From the NCBI GenBank assembly GCA_029547705.1, contig JAKPOU010000040.1, positions 1-54,234 on the forward strand: a DNA stretch of 54,234 nt. Reading direction: 5' to 3'. The notes beneath the pieces were generated by a model. The model was given only the letters and a program-made list of their open reading frames with translations, ran no database searches and was not told where the DNA came from. Positions 24,353 to 34,413 of this stretch are shown here, piece after piece (the stretch's first letter is position 1; every line of letters begins with the position of its first letter). This DNA comes from Bacteroidota bacterium. Lineage in GTDB: Bacteria > Bacteroidota > Bacteroidia > Bacteroidales > VadinHA17. The position numbers and the translations under genes are program-made.

Positions 24353-26821
24353 TTATAAGCTTTTAAATATATATCCTTTTGCCGAAAAGAAAGTGATTAT
24401 TTCTCCAAGCTTTAAATATAACTTGTCAGTCCGGTCGGGGTGGGTACCCGGATGAATCAGGATCATTGCCCCCCTGAGTCCCCGGGGATCAGAGGCTTCA
24501 TATCTTTTAAGACCCTCAAGCAGTTCATCCGACGACCTGTAATTACTCATGTCCGGTGTTGTATAATCTGCATTTGTCCCGGTGCCGGGAGTGAAATTGA
24601 TAAGTTTGATCCCGAGGGAGGAAGTCCAGTGTGCAATGGCGGAATTATACCATTCATATGGCGGAAGGAAGTATAATGTCCCTGGTTTGCCTGCCTTTCT
24701 TTTTGCCAGCTCCCTGTAATTTGCCCTGAGGTCGCTGACAAACTGCTCCCTGTCAACCAGCAGTGAATCTCTCTTTTCCCACGGGGCATAAAGCAGATGC
24801 CTGTCGGAATGAGGACCGGCAAAATGGCCACCGGATACGATACGGCGTATATATTTCTCATTCCCGGGATTTCTGAGGAAATTTCCTGTAAGGAAAAAAG
24901 AGGCACCGGATCCAGTTTTGGAAAGAACATCCAGAATATGATCAAACCCGTCATTGTGATCATCAGCTGAAAAAAGCAGATATATTTCTTTTTTGTTGTT
25001 TTTCCGGATTATTGCGCCCTGGTCATCAATCACTTCCTCTCCCGGTCTTCCTGTCTGCCGGAGACCCTCACTCTCGAGAGCCGACATGTATATTGTAAGA
25101 TCTGCCGTGCCATCCATGGTAGGCTCATTTGAACTGTAGTCACCGGTGTCATCATGATAGATTGCCTTCCCGTTCTGGAAGGGAGCATAGGGATCGGGCC
25201 GTGTGAGGGTCAGTCCTATCTGCTGATCATATATTCTCCTGTAAATGGGTCCGTCAACAAGTCCCCCGGGCGGTATTATTCCTGAAAGGACAGTCACCGA
25301 AGCATGAGGATAGCGCGGATAGTCACCTCCTTCCGGAAGTCCGGTTATCATTGAAGTGCCCCAGGGATTACAGCCAAACAGCCAGTCGCGGTGAGCGGCT
25401 TCCGTTTCAGCAAAACGGCTGTCGCCCGACACTTCGGCATAAATCCTGTACTGGGTAAGGGCGGCCGTCACATAATTGTTTGAACACCATATGAAGGGTA
25501 TCTTTATTCTGAAAGGATCATTCTTTTTACGGTCTTCCAGAATTTGCAGGCCCCTCCTCATGAATGAAATGAACTTTCCGGAATATCTTGTTCCGGATTT
25601 TGCCAGACCGGCATGGCCGAGGTTTACAAAGGGATAAAACTGGTAATGACGGGCAGTATCCATTTCTATCCACGGTGAGATTCTCTCGAGTGTTCCCCAG
25701 TAATCGGCCTGGACCAGATAGGCGGAATCCCCTGTCAGGCTGAACAGTTCAATTGCTGCCAGTTCCAGGTCATCCACATAATTATCCTCTTCATAGAAAT
25801 ATGGTGATACCACGCAGGCTGTCTGTGTCGTCCCAAGGTCCGTAAGCCCGAACCTCCAGGCTTCTTCAGCCTTTTTCCGCAGCCGGTCCGCAAGTCCGCT
25901 GTCAATATCCCTGAACACCTCCGCCCCGATGGCAAATGCCGATGCGAATTTCCCTGCTGTGGAAGAAACACCCGTGCTCCTGTTACTGTACCGGGAAAGC
26001 CCCTGTGACTTTCCTGTCACAAAATAAACCGGCCGGTGAACTCCCAGGCCATAGGAAGCCTTGTCACCGGCGGGCAGCCTGAATCCGGCATGATCCCGGT
26101 CATCGGCAATCTGATTGTACATCTCGCCGCTGTCTGGATTCATTTTAAGAAGCCAGTCAATACCCCACCGGGCCTCGTCCAGAATGTCGGGAATACCGTT
26201 GCTCCCGGGATTTCCCGAGGCATCATGGCTGTCGCCGAACACCTCCGGATTTCTCCTGTAGGCATAAAGCATCTGATAGACGGCATTAGCCGAGGTGCAT
26301 GTGTACTGAAGGTAATCCGTGGCATCATGCCATCCGCCGGTAACATCTATGCGCTGCCCAGATTTCTCCGGATGGTCAACAATGATAGCATCATGTACAT
26401 GGCAGGAATCACCATAAAAGGGATTGTATCCGCATCTCTGCTGCCGCATGTATTCCAGCAGGAAATCACTCGTTCCCCTGTACACATCCGCAGAAATGCT
26501 GAAAGCTTCAGATTCGGCGTTTCCGAAGCGTATAAAATAGCCCCCGGGAGTTTCCAGTTTTGAAAAATCAAGTCGTGCTGCTGAACGCATACCCCACTCT
26601 TCTCCGGAATAGTGCCGGGCCTTGTCTTTGAAAACAACAGTTCCTGTGATGGCATTATGAACTGTAAAATATTTATCAGAAAGGCCGTCGGTTGAAATAC
26701 AAACCGCAACCTTTACTGACTGAGGCAGATAGCCCAGCTGATTGATCCTGATCCAGGACTGACCTGAAAGGGTGCCGGCCAGAAATAAACCTATCAGTAT
26801 TATGATGCTTCTCTTGTTCAT
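24353..26821 (-). CDS. Secreted GH9 glycosidase fused to a CE4 polysaccharide deacetylase
   Basis: An 822-residue exported protein: signal peptide (1-20), cellulase-type Ig domain (about 22-110; I-N-Q-L-G-Y-L-P), GH9 catalytic domain (about 115-585) and CE4/NodB deacetylase domain (about 605-822). GH9 residues: D166 and D169 in G-G-W-H-D-A-T-D-Y (base), and E566 in S-S-N-E-P-T-M-D-G (acid). CE4: metal aspartate in F-S-A-D-D-H-N-D-G-F and the H-S-D-R-H zinc motif. GH9 is mostly cellulase, but some members are exo-glucosaminidases acting on chitosan oligosaccharides; joined to a deacetylase and placed amid peptidoglycan genes, an amino-sugar glycan is the likely substrate. Cellulose remains an alternative. 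It ends 9 bases before the ampG-like gene. Confidence 0.87.
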   Translation of the reverse strand: MNKRSIIILIGLFLAGTLSGQSWIRINQLGYLPQSVKVAVCISTDGLSDKYFTVHNAITGTVVFKDKARHYSGEEWGMRSAARLDFSKLETPGGYFIRFGNAESEAFSISADVYRGTSDFLLEYMRQQRCGYNPFYGDSCHVHDAIIVDHPEKSGQRIDVTGGWHDATDYLQYTCTSANAVYQMLYAYRRNPEVFGDSHDASGNPGSNGIPDILDEARWGIDWLLKMNPDSGEMYNQIADDRDHAGFRLPAGDKASYGLGVHRPVYFVTGKSQGLSRYSNRSTGVSSTAGKFASAFAIGAEVFRDIDSGLADRLRKKAEEAWRFGLTDLGTTQTACVVSPYFYEEDNYVDDLELAAIELFSLTGDSAYLVQADYWGTLERISPWIEMDTARHYQFYPFVNLGHAGLAKSGTRYSGKFISFMRRGLQILEDRKKNDPFRIKIPFIWCSNNYVTAALTQYRIYAEVSGDSRFAETEAAHRDWLFGCNPWGTSMITGLPEGGDYPRYPHASVTVLSGIIPPGGLVDGPIYRRIYDQQIGLTLTRPDPYAPFQNGKAIYHDDTGDYSSNEPTMDGTADLTIYMSALESEGLRQTGRPGEEVIDDQGAIIRKNNKKEIYLLFSADDHNDGFDHILDVLSKTGSGASFFLTGNFLRNPGNEKYIRRIVSGGHFAGPHSDRHLLYAPWEKRDSLLVDREQFVSDLRANYRELAKRKAGKPGTLYFLPPYEWYNSAIAHWTSSLGIKLINFTPGTGTNADYTTPDMSNYRSSDELLEGLKRYEASDPRGLRGAMILIHPGTHPDRTDKLYLKLGEIITFFSAKGYIFKSL

Positions 26822-26894
26822 GATTTATGTTTTAAAATTCTTCGAACCCATTATTCACAGCCGGTCATGAAAATTATTACCGTCCGATTCTCCG

Positions 26895-26951
26895 TTCAGT
26901 ATATTCTTTTCAGTTCAGTATATTCTTTTCAATTCAGTATATTCTTTTTAG
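26895..26951. repeat. Three tandem 19 bp copies spanning the SpoIID stop codon
   Basis: Units at 26895, 26914 and 26933 read TTCAGTATATTCTTTTCAG with one to three changes. The last (26933-26951) is coding: it encodes the final K-R-I-Y and stop of the SpoIID gene on the minus strand. The two copies downstream repeat the codons and the stop. Confidence 0.9.
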
Positions 26952-28277
26952 TTCTGCTCCCCTGAAATAGTGCATAAGGATTTCATCATAGCGGTATCCC
27001 TCTGATGCCATTACTGCCGCACCAATCTGGCACAGACCCACACCATGGCCCCAGCCTGCACCATGAAGGATGAATTTTGTTTCTTTCCCGCTCTCAGTTT
27101 TTTCCACATAAAAGCAGGAACTGTAAAGATGGCTTTTCGACAATGATTTCCTGATTTCCAGTTCCTTTCCGATTATAAGATTTTTCTTCGTTCCCTCAAT
27201 CTTCAACCTTGTTATCCTTCCCGAACTGCCTCTTTCGAGGGGTACCAGGCCGGTCACCGTTCCAAAATCAATACCTGTTCTTGTCCTGATGATGTCACTG
27301 AGCTCATCCTGGCCGTATGTCACCTTCCACCTGAAAAAGTCCATGGTTTCCATATCATAGTCATTGAGTACCTGGCCCAGTATTTTCTTGTCGGTTGTAT
27401 TGCAGAATGCTTCAGGACTGCTCCGTATCCAGTCCTCTGCCCTTTCGTTATCCACCGGTGCCTGACTGCTTCCGGGAGGAGAAGAGGCATTATCCGTGAT
27501 GCTTTGGAGATACGGATGATGCACCGGTCCCCAAACGTTTTCAAACAACTCCGTGATTCCCCCGCAGCATTTGGAGAATCTCGTATCACAAATTTCGTCA
27601 CCGTACACAAGCACTTCCCCTATGGTCTCCTCAACCGCTTCCGCAACAACAGGTGAGGCCGCGCGGGTAATCCCCTGGTATCTCTGGCAATGGTCATCCG
27701 CACAGACATCATAGTTCGTGTGATCCTCCCTGTCGTACCACCTTGTTATTTCCGTATCGCTGATGAACTCTGTCCGGACCGGACTGTTCTCACCCCTGTT
27801 CTTGCGGCTTTTCTCGATTTGTGCCAGGAGCCAGCTTCTGGAAATCACTGCATGGGCCTTCAGAAGCTCTGCTGATGAAGTTGCCTTCATTTCGGAGGAG
27901 ATTACGCTTTTCAGATATTCCTCAATATGTATCAGATTAACGGCTGTGATCCTGTCTTCTTCGGCAATAAACTTCAGACTTCCTTTAAAAACCTGATCCT
28001 CTGTTCTTTCCCAGTGGAATCCTATACCTATCACCACATCATGCAGGGTAAAGGACATATCAGAACCTGCCGGTTTGAGAATGATCTGCCCGGTCGAGCT
28101 TATTTCCCTTTCTTCAGAAACCAGAACAATTTTGCCATTACGGTAAAATGCCCTGCACTTATCTCCCAGCACAAGGTTACCCGGATCGGATTCATATTTC
28201 CCGTTCAGAGTAAAGGAAATCTCCCGGGCTGACAATATTCCGACATGAAGTTCCTGTATTTTATCCTGGCTGCTCAT
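26934..28277 (-). CDS. SpoIID/LytB-domain lytic transglycosylase-like protein
   Basis: A 447-residue SpoIID-family protein. The catalytic block I-S-S-E-M-K-A-T-S-S-A-E-L-L-K-A-H-A-V-I-S-R-S-W starts at 126, with the presumed catalytic E129; the C-terminal block G-A-G-W-G-H-G-V-G-L-C-Q-I-G-A-A-V-M-A is equally typical. SpoIID cleaves peptide-free glycan strands to 1,6-anhydroMurNAc ends. Curiously, the protein begins M-S-S-Q-D-K-I-Q-E-L-H-V-G with no signal peptide or membrane anchor, so it may work in the cytoplasm on imported glycan, or reach the periplasm by another route. The whole spacer upstream is a 24-bp tandem repeat. It sits between the GH9-CE4 and DUF4922 genes. Confidence 0.85.
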   Translation of the reverse strand: MSSQDKIQELHVGILSAREISFTLNGKYESDPGNLVLGDKCRAFYRNGKIVLVSEEREISSTGQIILKPAGSDMSFTLHDVVIGIGFHWERTEDQVFKGSLKFIAEEDRITAVNLIHIEEYLKSVISSEMKATSSAELLKAHAVISRSWLLAQIEKSRKNRGENSPVRTEFISDTEITRWYDREDHTNYDVCADDHCQRYQGITRAASPVVAEAVEETIGEVLVYGDEICDTRFSKCCGGITELFENVWGPVHHPYLQSITDNASSPPGSSQAPVDNERAEDWIRSSPEAFCNTTDKKILGQVLNDYDMETMDFFRWKVTYGQDELSDIIRTRTGIDFGTVTGLVPLERGSSGRITRLKIEGTKKNLIIGKELEIRKSLSKSHLYSSCFYVEKTESGKETKFILHGAGWGHGVGLCQIGAAVMASEGYRYDEILMHYFRGAELKRIY

Positions 28278-28280
28278 TTT

Positions 28281-28401
28281 ATTGTTTTATTCATTCAGTA
28301 TCCGGCTGTTTTATCCATTTAGCATCTGATTGTTTTAACCAATTAGCATCCGGTTGCTTTGCCCATCTGACATCTGATCGTTTTATCCTTTCAGCATTCT
28401 G
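28281..28401. repeat. Five tandem 24 bp copies spanning the DUF4922 stop codon
   Basis: On the minus strand five units of CnGATGCTnAATGGATAAAAC type start at 28401, 28376, 28352, 28328 and 28304. The first carries the last codons and TAA of the DUF4922 gene; the rest fill the spacer to four bases short of the SpoIID start codon. The first unit has one extra base, the others are exactly 24. Confidence 0.88.
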
Positions 28402-29453
28402 TACAATTCATCTTCTCCCACGCACACCTGTCTGAAAATATCTGAAATATCATTTTCAGTAAGCTTGTCAAAATCCTCCTCCCGGGGAGTAATTACCAGT
28501 CCGCCAAGATCGACCGAAGCAGGACTGATTGTAATTTTATCACTGCCGGCAGCAAAAAACTGCCCAGGGCGGTGCTTTTTCCGCGGGATTATATGAACAA
28601 TAAGGTTCTCCGTGTTCCGGTATACAAGTATGTTCATCATAGGTTCCATCTCCGCATTCCGGGACTGGTCTGCAGGATTCCCTGTGCCCGGAAGCCGGGA
28701 ATCATCCCCGGGGCTCCGGAACTCTGTAGTATGCTCTGGCTGATCCCGGAGTGAGAGTTCTGATCCTTGTCCCGATCCTGCTCTGTTTACCGTGAGAAGG
28801 GAGAGCTTTTCATAAACAGATTCAAACAGGTTTTCAAGGATCTCCTTTTCCCTGCCTTTCAGGGTGACGATCCCTCTCAGATAGCCTGTCCAGTACAATA
28901 TTTCGTACCCTGGTCCTGTAGATACCACATGCGTAAACCGTTGTGATTCAAAGTCTTTCTCGAGAGGCATGAATCCTCTGCTGACTGCCTGGAAATGAAG
29001 GTGGTCAGGGGCTGAAGCACCGCATTGCGGACCATTGTAAAAAACAACATAATCAGGCAGGGCAGCTGCAATGGAAAGCATTTTGCCGAAATTATTCATT
29101 ATCCTCTGTTCCACGTGACTGTTTGAAACGATGGTCAGATGCCTCCGGATTATCGGATAGGGATTAAGCAGTACGGTAAACTGATCATCAAAGGGGAGTC
29201 CTCTTTGCTGCGGAGGCCTGTTCCTTTCACACAGGAAGCAGGGTCTTGCCTCAATGGAACCTGAATCTGTCTTTGCAGCGGTCGATCTGTATCTTTCGGG
29301 ATTGAACTGGACCAGCACCTCAAAACCACCGAAATCAAGATGCCGTATTTTAACCTTTTCCAGCTGACGGAAATTCCTGGCTGCCAGCTCCCATTCACCC
29401 AGCTGGGCCAGGAAAAATTCTGATACTCTTTTCGAATATGTATTACTGTGCAC
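28383..29453 (-). CDS. DUF4922 protein, HIT/GalT-like nucleotidyltransferase or phosphorylase
   Basis: A 356-residue cytoplasmic protein that I recognise as DUF4922, a family frequent in Bacteroidota. C72 and C75 in P-C-F-L-C-E-R-N-R-P look like a zinc or structural pair. The stretch G-A-S-A-P-D-H-L-H-F-Q at 145-155 (H151, H153, Q155) resembles the His-x-His-x-Gln site of the GalT/HIT superfamily, which moves nucleotidyl groups through a histidine. A phosphorylase or nucleotidyltransferase acting on a sugar 1-phosphate or nucleotide sugar is a reasonable guess, but I know of no assigned activity. It lies between a glycosyltransferase and SpoIID on the same strand. Confidence 0.7.
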   Translation of the reverse strand: MHSNTYSKRVSEFFLAQLGEWELAARNFRQLEKVKIRHLDFGGFEVLVQFNPERYRSTAAKTDSGSIEARPCFLCERNRPPQQRGLPFDDQFTVLLNPYPIIRRHLTIVSNSHVEQRIMNNFGKMLSIAAALPDYVVFYNGPQCGASAPDHLHFQAVSRGFMPLEKDFESQRFTHVVSTGPGYEILYWTGYLRGIVTLKGREKEILENLFESVYEKLSLLTVNRAGSGQGSELSLRDQPEHTTEFRSPGDDSRLPGTGNPADQSRNAEMEPMMNILVYRNTENLIVHIIPRKKHRPGQFFAAGSDKITISPASVDLGGLVITPREEDFDKLTENDISDIFRQVCVGEDELYRMLKG

Positions 29454-29469
29454 TCGCCTGAAGACTATT

Positions 29470-29589
29470 TATTCTGATCGTTGTTTTAACTGTTTAATAA
29501 TTGTTGTCTGATCCCTGTTTTGCCGTTGTAATGAGATTCGTTGCCTTAACCGTTTTATTGTCCGGTTGATTCTTGTTTTACCGCTGTAA
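29470..29589. repeat. Two 58 bp tandem copies spanning the glycosyltransferase stop codon
   Basis: On the minus strand TTACAGCGGTAAAACAAG at 29589 recurs as TTACAACGGCAAAACAGG at 29531. The first copy begins inside the last codons of the glycosyltransferase gene (its TAA lies in GGTAAAAC). The copies also contain weaker internal repeats of A-A-C-G-G-T-T-A-A type. Divergence is greater than in the two neighbouring repeats. Confidence 0.65.
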
Positions 29590-31053
29590 CGATACTTTTC
29601 TTTTTCTTGCCATCAGTTCCATTGTCCTGATTCTGTCCTTGTACAGGTTATTTGCATTTGTTCTTACTATATCGAGTGCCGCATCGGTATTCCCTTCCCA
29701 TCTTCTGCACAGATATAATGATTCATATATTCTTCCAATCTGATAATTACGGCTTATAGCCAGTCCTGCTGCATAATCCTCGCCATAGCTCACATCAGGG
29801 ATGCCGATACTGCGGATTACCGGTGTATAAAAAGCTCTCGGTGCTCCCAGTCCGTTGATCCGCAAGGCATTGTTCCTCCCGTTTTCCGGAGTCCATTCCC
29901 TGTGATCAATCAGTCCGGGCGGTATTTCTTCAAGATCAAAATTGACCATCTGATATGAACCTATCACCATTGCACACTGCTGGCTGTAAAAAGAATCCAC
30001 AATTCTCGCAATAACGCTGTTGTCAATATAGAGGTCATCACTGTCGAGCTGAATTGAAAACTTCCCGCATTCCGGGTGAAAAACAGCTTCGTTCCAGCAT
30101 CCCCCTATCCCAAGGTCCTTCCTGTCGGGAATATGATGAATAAGTCTTTTGTCCCTGCCTGCAAATGATCTAACAACATCAGTGGTCCCGTCAGTGGAAT
30201 GATTGTCAACCACAATCAGGTTAAAACTGAAAGGGGCTTCCTGACTCAATACGGATTCTATGGCATCGCCGATGGTCCTGGCCCGGTTTCTCACGGGGAT
30301 TATTACGGAGGCTTCATTTTCAAATTCGGTTTCACTGAAGCTTATCCTGTCAAACACAGGTTTGAGCCAGGCATTTATCACCTTAAGGTGATCAGTGCAT
30401 GCAAATTCCATTTCTACCTGCACTGCCCTGTTCCGGGGGTCAACATAATCGTGCTGTTTTTCGCCTGACTTCCGCAGATCGGTTTCCGTAACAGTATAGA
30501 GGTATTCAGGAAGGTGAAGAACCGTATGAGTCTGTGATATTTTCAGTCTCAGATCATACCATCCTGCAAATTTAAAATCTCTCTCCATCCTGCTGCATGC
30601 ATCCCTGAATGCATTGCCGTCATAAATCACCAGTGATCCGAAATCAAAGTCGTCCCTGAGGCTTCCTTCCTGATAATCAATAAGAGGATGAGGTGAAAGG
30701 GTATTATTCTTTCTGTCATAGAAATCCGGATAAACCAATCCGGCCCCCGTAGTCCAGCATGCCTGAATCAAACGGCTCAGGGTGTATTTCCCTATGTCCG
30801 GAACGGATAATCCGGAATATACAAGGACAAAGGGAGTTTTTGCCATTGCACCGGCCTCCCTTACAGTTGCAGACGAAGCAAAACCTCCGGATCTCAGAAC
30901 CGATACATCCACACCTTCAACAGCGGGGTAAATATCATCACCCCCGGCTATAACAATTTCCTTCACCGGGGCCGAATCCTTAAGGATATTAATGATCTGT
31001 TCAACAGTTTCCTTGTCTGAATACCGAATAAAACAGGTCAGGTTTTTTTTCAT
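29578..31053 (-). CDS. Two-domain family 2 glycosyltransferase-like protein
   Basis: A 491-residue soluble protein. Residues about 5-200 look like a degenerate GT2-type fold ([18 protein letters not shown]). Residues about 245-460 form a complete GT-A domain: [32 protein letters not shown] and the metal motif Q-L-D-S-D-D-L-Y. No membrane segment. Acceptor and donor are unknown. It follows the amidase gene by 7 bases and precedes DUF4922, so it belongs to the same transcription unit. A glycosyltransferase in a salvage operon is unexpected; it might modify a glycoprotein or surface glycan, or elongate a recovered sugar. Confidence 0.8.
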   Translation of the reverse strand: MKKNLTCFIRYSDKETVEQIINILKDSAPVKEIVIAGGDDIYPAVEGVDVSVLRSGGFASSATVREAGAMAKTPFVLVYSGLSVPDIGKYTLSRLIQACWTTGAGLVYPDFYDRKNNTLSPHPLIDYQEGSLRDDFDFGSLVIYDGNAFRDACSRMERDFKFAGWYDLRLKISQTHTVLHLPEYLYTVTETDLRKSGEKQHDYVDPRNRAVQVEMEFACTDHLKVINAWLKPVFDRISFSETEFENEASVIIPVRNRARTIGDAIESVLSQEAPFSFNLIVVDNHSTDGTTDVVRSFAGRDKRLIHHIPDRKDLGIGGCWNEAVFHPECGKFSIQLDSDDLYIDNSVIARIVDSFYSQQCAMVIGSYQMVNFDLEEIPPGLIDHREWTPENGRNNALRINGLGAPRAFYTPVIRSIGIPDVSYGEDYAAGLAISRNYQIGRIYESLYLCRRWEGNTDAALDIVRTNANNLYKDRIRTMELMARKRKVSLQR

Positions 31054-31060
31054 TCTTCTG

Positions 31061-34000
31061 TTATTTTGTCAAAAATTCAAGTATCTGCTTCATCAGTGAG
31101 GTACGTTCTTTCTCACTGGTAATTGTTTCAAAAGGGAAGCTCAGGATCACGGTTCTGTATTTTCCGTCAGACATAACTCCGGCAGATGCATTCGATTCAC
31201 TGTATCTGAATGCACAAAGGGCATCCTTTCCATGAGGCTCGATCGCATCGGGCGCCTCCACCTGGTAAATCCTGCCGGATAAATCCGTGTTGAAACGGAA
31301 CAATCCGCTGAAAAATGGCTTCGCATAGTCTGTGGCGTATGCTTTCCCGGTCCTGGCTGCATGTGAGGTGCGGGGCATGAAACGAAGGTATTCAGCGGCA
31401 AACTTTACAGCTGTGGAATCATTGTAACCCAGCAGATCGGATCCCACATATGAACCTGACATAAACAGGCTAGTTCCGGAGCCGGTTAATTCCTTTATCC
31501 TGCTCATGAATTCCGGGGTATAGATTCTGAAACGCATCCTGGAGGTATCGCCGAAAAAAGCTGTGGATTTCTGTTCACCAAATATTAGATCAACAATTTT
31601 GAAATCTGAGAAAGACGCGTCAGGCGAACAGAAATATGATCCCGAGACTGAACAGAAGGAATGTCCTGCCTCCAGGGCAGCCTTACCGTGAATATAGGGA
31701 TAATCAAAAGTGTTCCCGGCCGTAACTGTACCTGCCCTGTCCGAATAGGAAGCCCCCCATCCCGGAGAATCATCATCAAGCCAGGGGTTGCTTCTTTGAA
31801 AATCATGCTGATCGCCAATGGTGATGAAGTCATAATGATCCGGCACTCCCCTGTCCTTCCACCATTCAATTCCCGCATGTTTCCCGTTGTCAAACCATGC
31901 AGGACCCGAAACACGATCGAAACCGTTTACTATCAGAAGACTGCTGGTGGAATTCTCTGTAAAACCCACAGAAAGGATTTCCGAATCAAAGCTTTCCCCT
32001 CCCTCATTCAATGCTGTCACCTTGAAACTGTAAACTGTGTTAAGGGAATCAATCTCGAACTCATAAAAAGCATTGCCGGTTAGAGTGCCATTATCAAAGC
32101 CCTTCCCGCCTATCCGCATATAGACCCTGTAGCGCTCCGGCACGGATGAAGGTTCGTTTTCATCAGTTACAGGCTTCCAGGACAGCCTGACTGTCTTTTC
32201 GCCCGCCGGCATAATTGCAAAATCCTTCACGGGAAGCGGCTGAACCACGTAATCACGTCCTTCCGTCCATGCAAGATATTTCAGGATCCCCTTGTATACA
32301 GCCCTGCTGACATCAAAACGGAATTTAGGATCAAGGCCGTATTTCAGGTCTGCCAGGTTCTGATGCGACAGGAGTTCAAGAAGCATGGCGGGAATATCCG
32401 GTTTCCGGGCTTCGTAATATGGTCTGTCCCAAAGACCCCTTCGTGTCCATTCCGGGTTGTACATCTTTCTGATATCTTCAACTATTTGAGTCTGAACAAT
32501 ATCACTCAGATCCCTGCTGGCCAGCCTGGAGCTTCCGTCAGGAAATTTTCCCTCATCCGATGCCGTGGAATATATAGCCAGGGTTCCTATTATCGAATCT
32601 CCCGGTGTTATACCTGCATCCGTATGAAACGCGAGTGACAGGTCAAGAGGAATTCCCAGCCCTTTCGCCTGTGTCCTGTCATCAGGAAAGGGTTCACCCA
32701 TAAGGTAGTTAACCCAGAGGCTCCTCGACTGGTAGTCGTCGTTATAGTCGTTCCTGCAGGCATTGGGACTGTAAACCAGGGTATCCGGCATTCCGGCATA
32801 TTGCAGGTAATACCTTGCCCCTTCCAGGAAACGCGGTTTTCCGCTTATTTTCCATCCAAAGCGGGAGTTGTCCCCGGAGATATTGCCCGTAACTGATCCC
32901 GGAGCCTGTTCCACGGCCGACTGCAGATTTTTTATGATCTCAGCTGATGGTTTCCTGGCAACATTTCCCATGCCTCCGCCGAATTTCACGGCATCAAGTG
33001 CAACCGGTCCACCGTCGTTACCCGCGTTTTTAACGCTTACCGAACCTTCCGCGATATTTTTTCCTTTCCTGAAAAGAAATGTCCCGAGATATATCCATGT
33101 TTCACCTCCCATGGTCTGGTCAACCATGAAACGGGTACTGCCCCCAGTATGGTTTACCGCATACATAACCGATCCGGAGTTATCCTCCATGAGAGGGTAT
33201 GAGACATACACTGCATATGATCCGTTTTCGGGAATATCGGGAACATATACTGCCGAATCTTTTTTAATGCGCAGCGAAGTGCCATGTCTGAAAGGGTTGA
33301 ATCCGGAAAAAAGGGTGTCTGTAAGAAGAAAGCCCGTATTCACTCTTTCAGTTTCCGGATCCGGCATCAGAATCAGTTCCGAACGGCCGTGCGACCAGTC
33401 ATTATCCACTATCACCTCGTTAATCTGAATATCCCTTTCCCTTGGAAGGAATACGTTTGCCCCTGCATTTTCCAGCATAGGGGTAAGATAGGGTACCACA
33501 TAGCCCATAACCGTTATATCCTCAACCGTGCCAAACAGCTTTGCCCTTTGAAATTCCCATCTGTCAAGATTCATTTCATAGTAATAGCCGTGACTGTGCC
33601 ACAGTGCAATTGAATTACCTGAGAGTCCCATGGAAGGATAAATCCGGTCAGTATTCCTTACCAGCACACGTTTGTCCCCGTCCCGGGCAACGGGAAGCCG
33701 TTCCGTATCAACAGGCAGTGATTTTCTGAAATAGTTGGGAACCAGCTGCTCCAGTTCGTAATTATTGGTAAAAATCCTGATTTCATAATTTCTGAATTTC
33801 CTTCCGAGTGATTTCTTCAGGGAATATCTGAACAGATTGCAGCTCTCTTCCCTGAAGGGATAATACTGCAGCCGGGGATCGAAGAAAAGGGATATCCTTT
33901 TCTCTTCTGCGGCAATTTTCAGGGAATCCTGTTGCGGCACAGCAATATGCTGCCATGAAACAAGTGGATTTTCCCACTTTTTCAGTTTTTCAGATGCGAT

Positions 34001-34105
34001 CGCCTGCAATCTTTCAGGAGATTGGGCAAATGCCGGTGACTCATTCAGAAGGAAAAGAATAGTTAAAAATGTCAGTGATTTGAAAAAACAGGTCTTCATC
34101 CGCAT
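31061..34105 (-). CDS. N-acetylmuramoyl-L-alanine amidase with golvesin and Fn3 domains
   Basis: A 1014-residue exported protein: signal peptide (1-27, ending A-F-A-Q), an Amidase_3-type domain whose parts ([11 protein letters not shown] near 175; L-A-F-H-T-D-A-G near 500; [10 protein letters not shown] near 575) flank an inserted golvesin-type beta domain (about 255-385), then a fibronectin type III domain (about 640-730) and a C-terminal region of about 280 residues that may bind the wall. The histidines and the glutamate fit the zinc amidase set that removes stem peptides from MurNAc. It heads the eight-gene minus-strand run. A near-match -7 box (TATATTTC, 34126-34119) lies just upstream. 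Region of unknown fold at the end is the least certain part. Confidence 0.8.
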   Translation of the reverse strand: MRMKTCFFKSLTFLTILFLLNESPAFAQSPERLQAIASEKLKKWENPLVSWQHIAVPQQDSLKIAAEEKRISLFFDPRLQYYPFREESCNLFRYSLKKSLGRKFRNYEIRIFTNNYELEQLVPNYFRKSLPVDTERLPVARDGDKRVLVRNTDRIYPSMGLSGNSIALWHSHGYYYEMNLDRWEFQRAKLFGTVEDITVMGYVVPYLTPMLENAGANVFLPRERDIQINEVIVDNDWSHGRSELILMPDPETERVNTGFLLTDTLFSGFNPFRHGTSLRIKKDSAVYVPDIPENGSYAVYVSYPLMEDNSGSVMYAVNHTGGSTRFMVDQTMGGETWIYLGTFLFRKGKNIAEGSVSVKNAGNDGGPVALDAVKFGGGMGNVARKPSAEIIKNLQSAVEQAPGSVTGNISGDNSRFGWKISGKPRFLEGARYYLQYAGMPDTLVYSPNACRNDYNDDYQSRSLWVNYLMGEPFPDDRTQAKGLGIPLDLSLAFHTDAGITPGDSIIGTLAIYSTASDEGKFPDGSSRLASRDLSDIVQTQIVEDIRKMYNPEWTRRGLWDRPYYEARKPDIPAMLLELLSHQNLADLKYGLDPKFRFDVSRAVYKGILKYLAWTEGRDYVVQPLPVKDFAIMPAGEKTVRLSWKPVTDENEPSSVPERYRVYMRIGGKGFDNGTLTGNAFYEFEIDSLNTVYSFKVTALNEGGESFDSEILSVGFTENSTSSLLIVNGFDRVSGPAWFDNGKHAGIEWWKDRGVPDHYDFITIGDQHDFQRSNPWLDDDSPGWGASYSDRAGTVTAGNTFDYPYIHGKAALEAGHSFCSVSGSYFCSPDASFSDFKIVDLIFGEQKSTAFFGDTSRMRFRIYTPEFMSRIKELTGSGTSLFMSGSYVGSDLLGYNDSTAVKFAAEYLRFMPRTSHAARTGKAYATDYAKPFFSGLFRFNTDLSGRIYQVEAPDAIEPHGKDALCAFRYSESNASAGVMSDGKYRTVILSFPFETITSEKERTSLMKQILEFLTK

Positions 34106-34413
34106 TTTTTTTGGGATTGAAATATAATAATTATTGACCAGACTTCCTGTCTTTTTAAATCTGGCATCAATTTAAGGACAAACAATTTATTTACCTTATT
34201 TTTGCACACAGTTTAAATTTTTCCGGAAAATGATACCGGCAGCGGATTAAAGATCCGTGATATTAAAAAAATAATGCCCTGCCGGCAGGTTTTACGGAGA
34301 AATCTCCCTTCAGACAGGAGAGCGATCATTGTTTTTCATAAATGAAACTTCCCCGGGATTCAGGACCTGAAATCCGGATTAATTATAAACATCAATAAAC
34401 ATATTTAAGAACA
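34106..34413. other. Divergent intergenic region between the amidase and NagZ-fusion genes
   Basis: 308 bases without a gene, holding promoters in both directions: an exact TAnnTTTG box at 34197-34204 for the plus strand and a near-match for the minus strand at 34119-34126. A perfect 12-base palindrome, CCTGCCGGCAGG, at 34278-34289 lies downstream of the plus-strand promoter and could be an operator or a hairpin in the leader. No coding remnant seen. Confidence 0.45.
34197..34204 (+). promoter_or_regulatory. Bacteroidota -7 box for the NagZ fusion gene
   Basis: TATTTTTG followed by CACA, an exact TAnnTTTG match and identical over 12 bases to the box before the aspartokinase gene at 47670. 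It would give a leader of about 200 bases. Confidence 0.45.
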
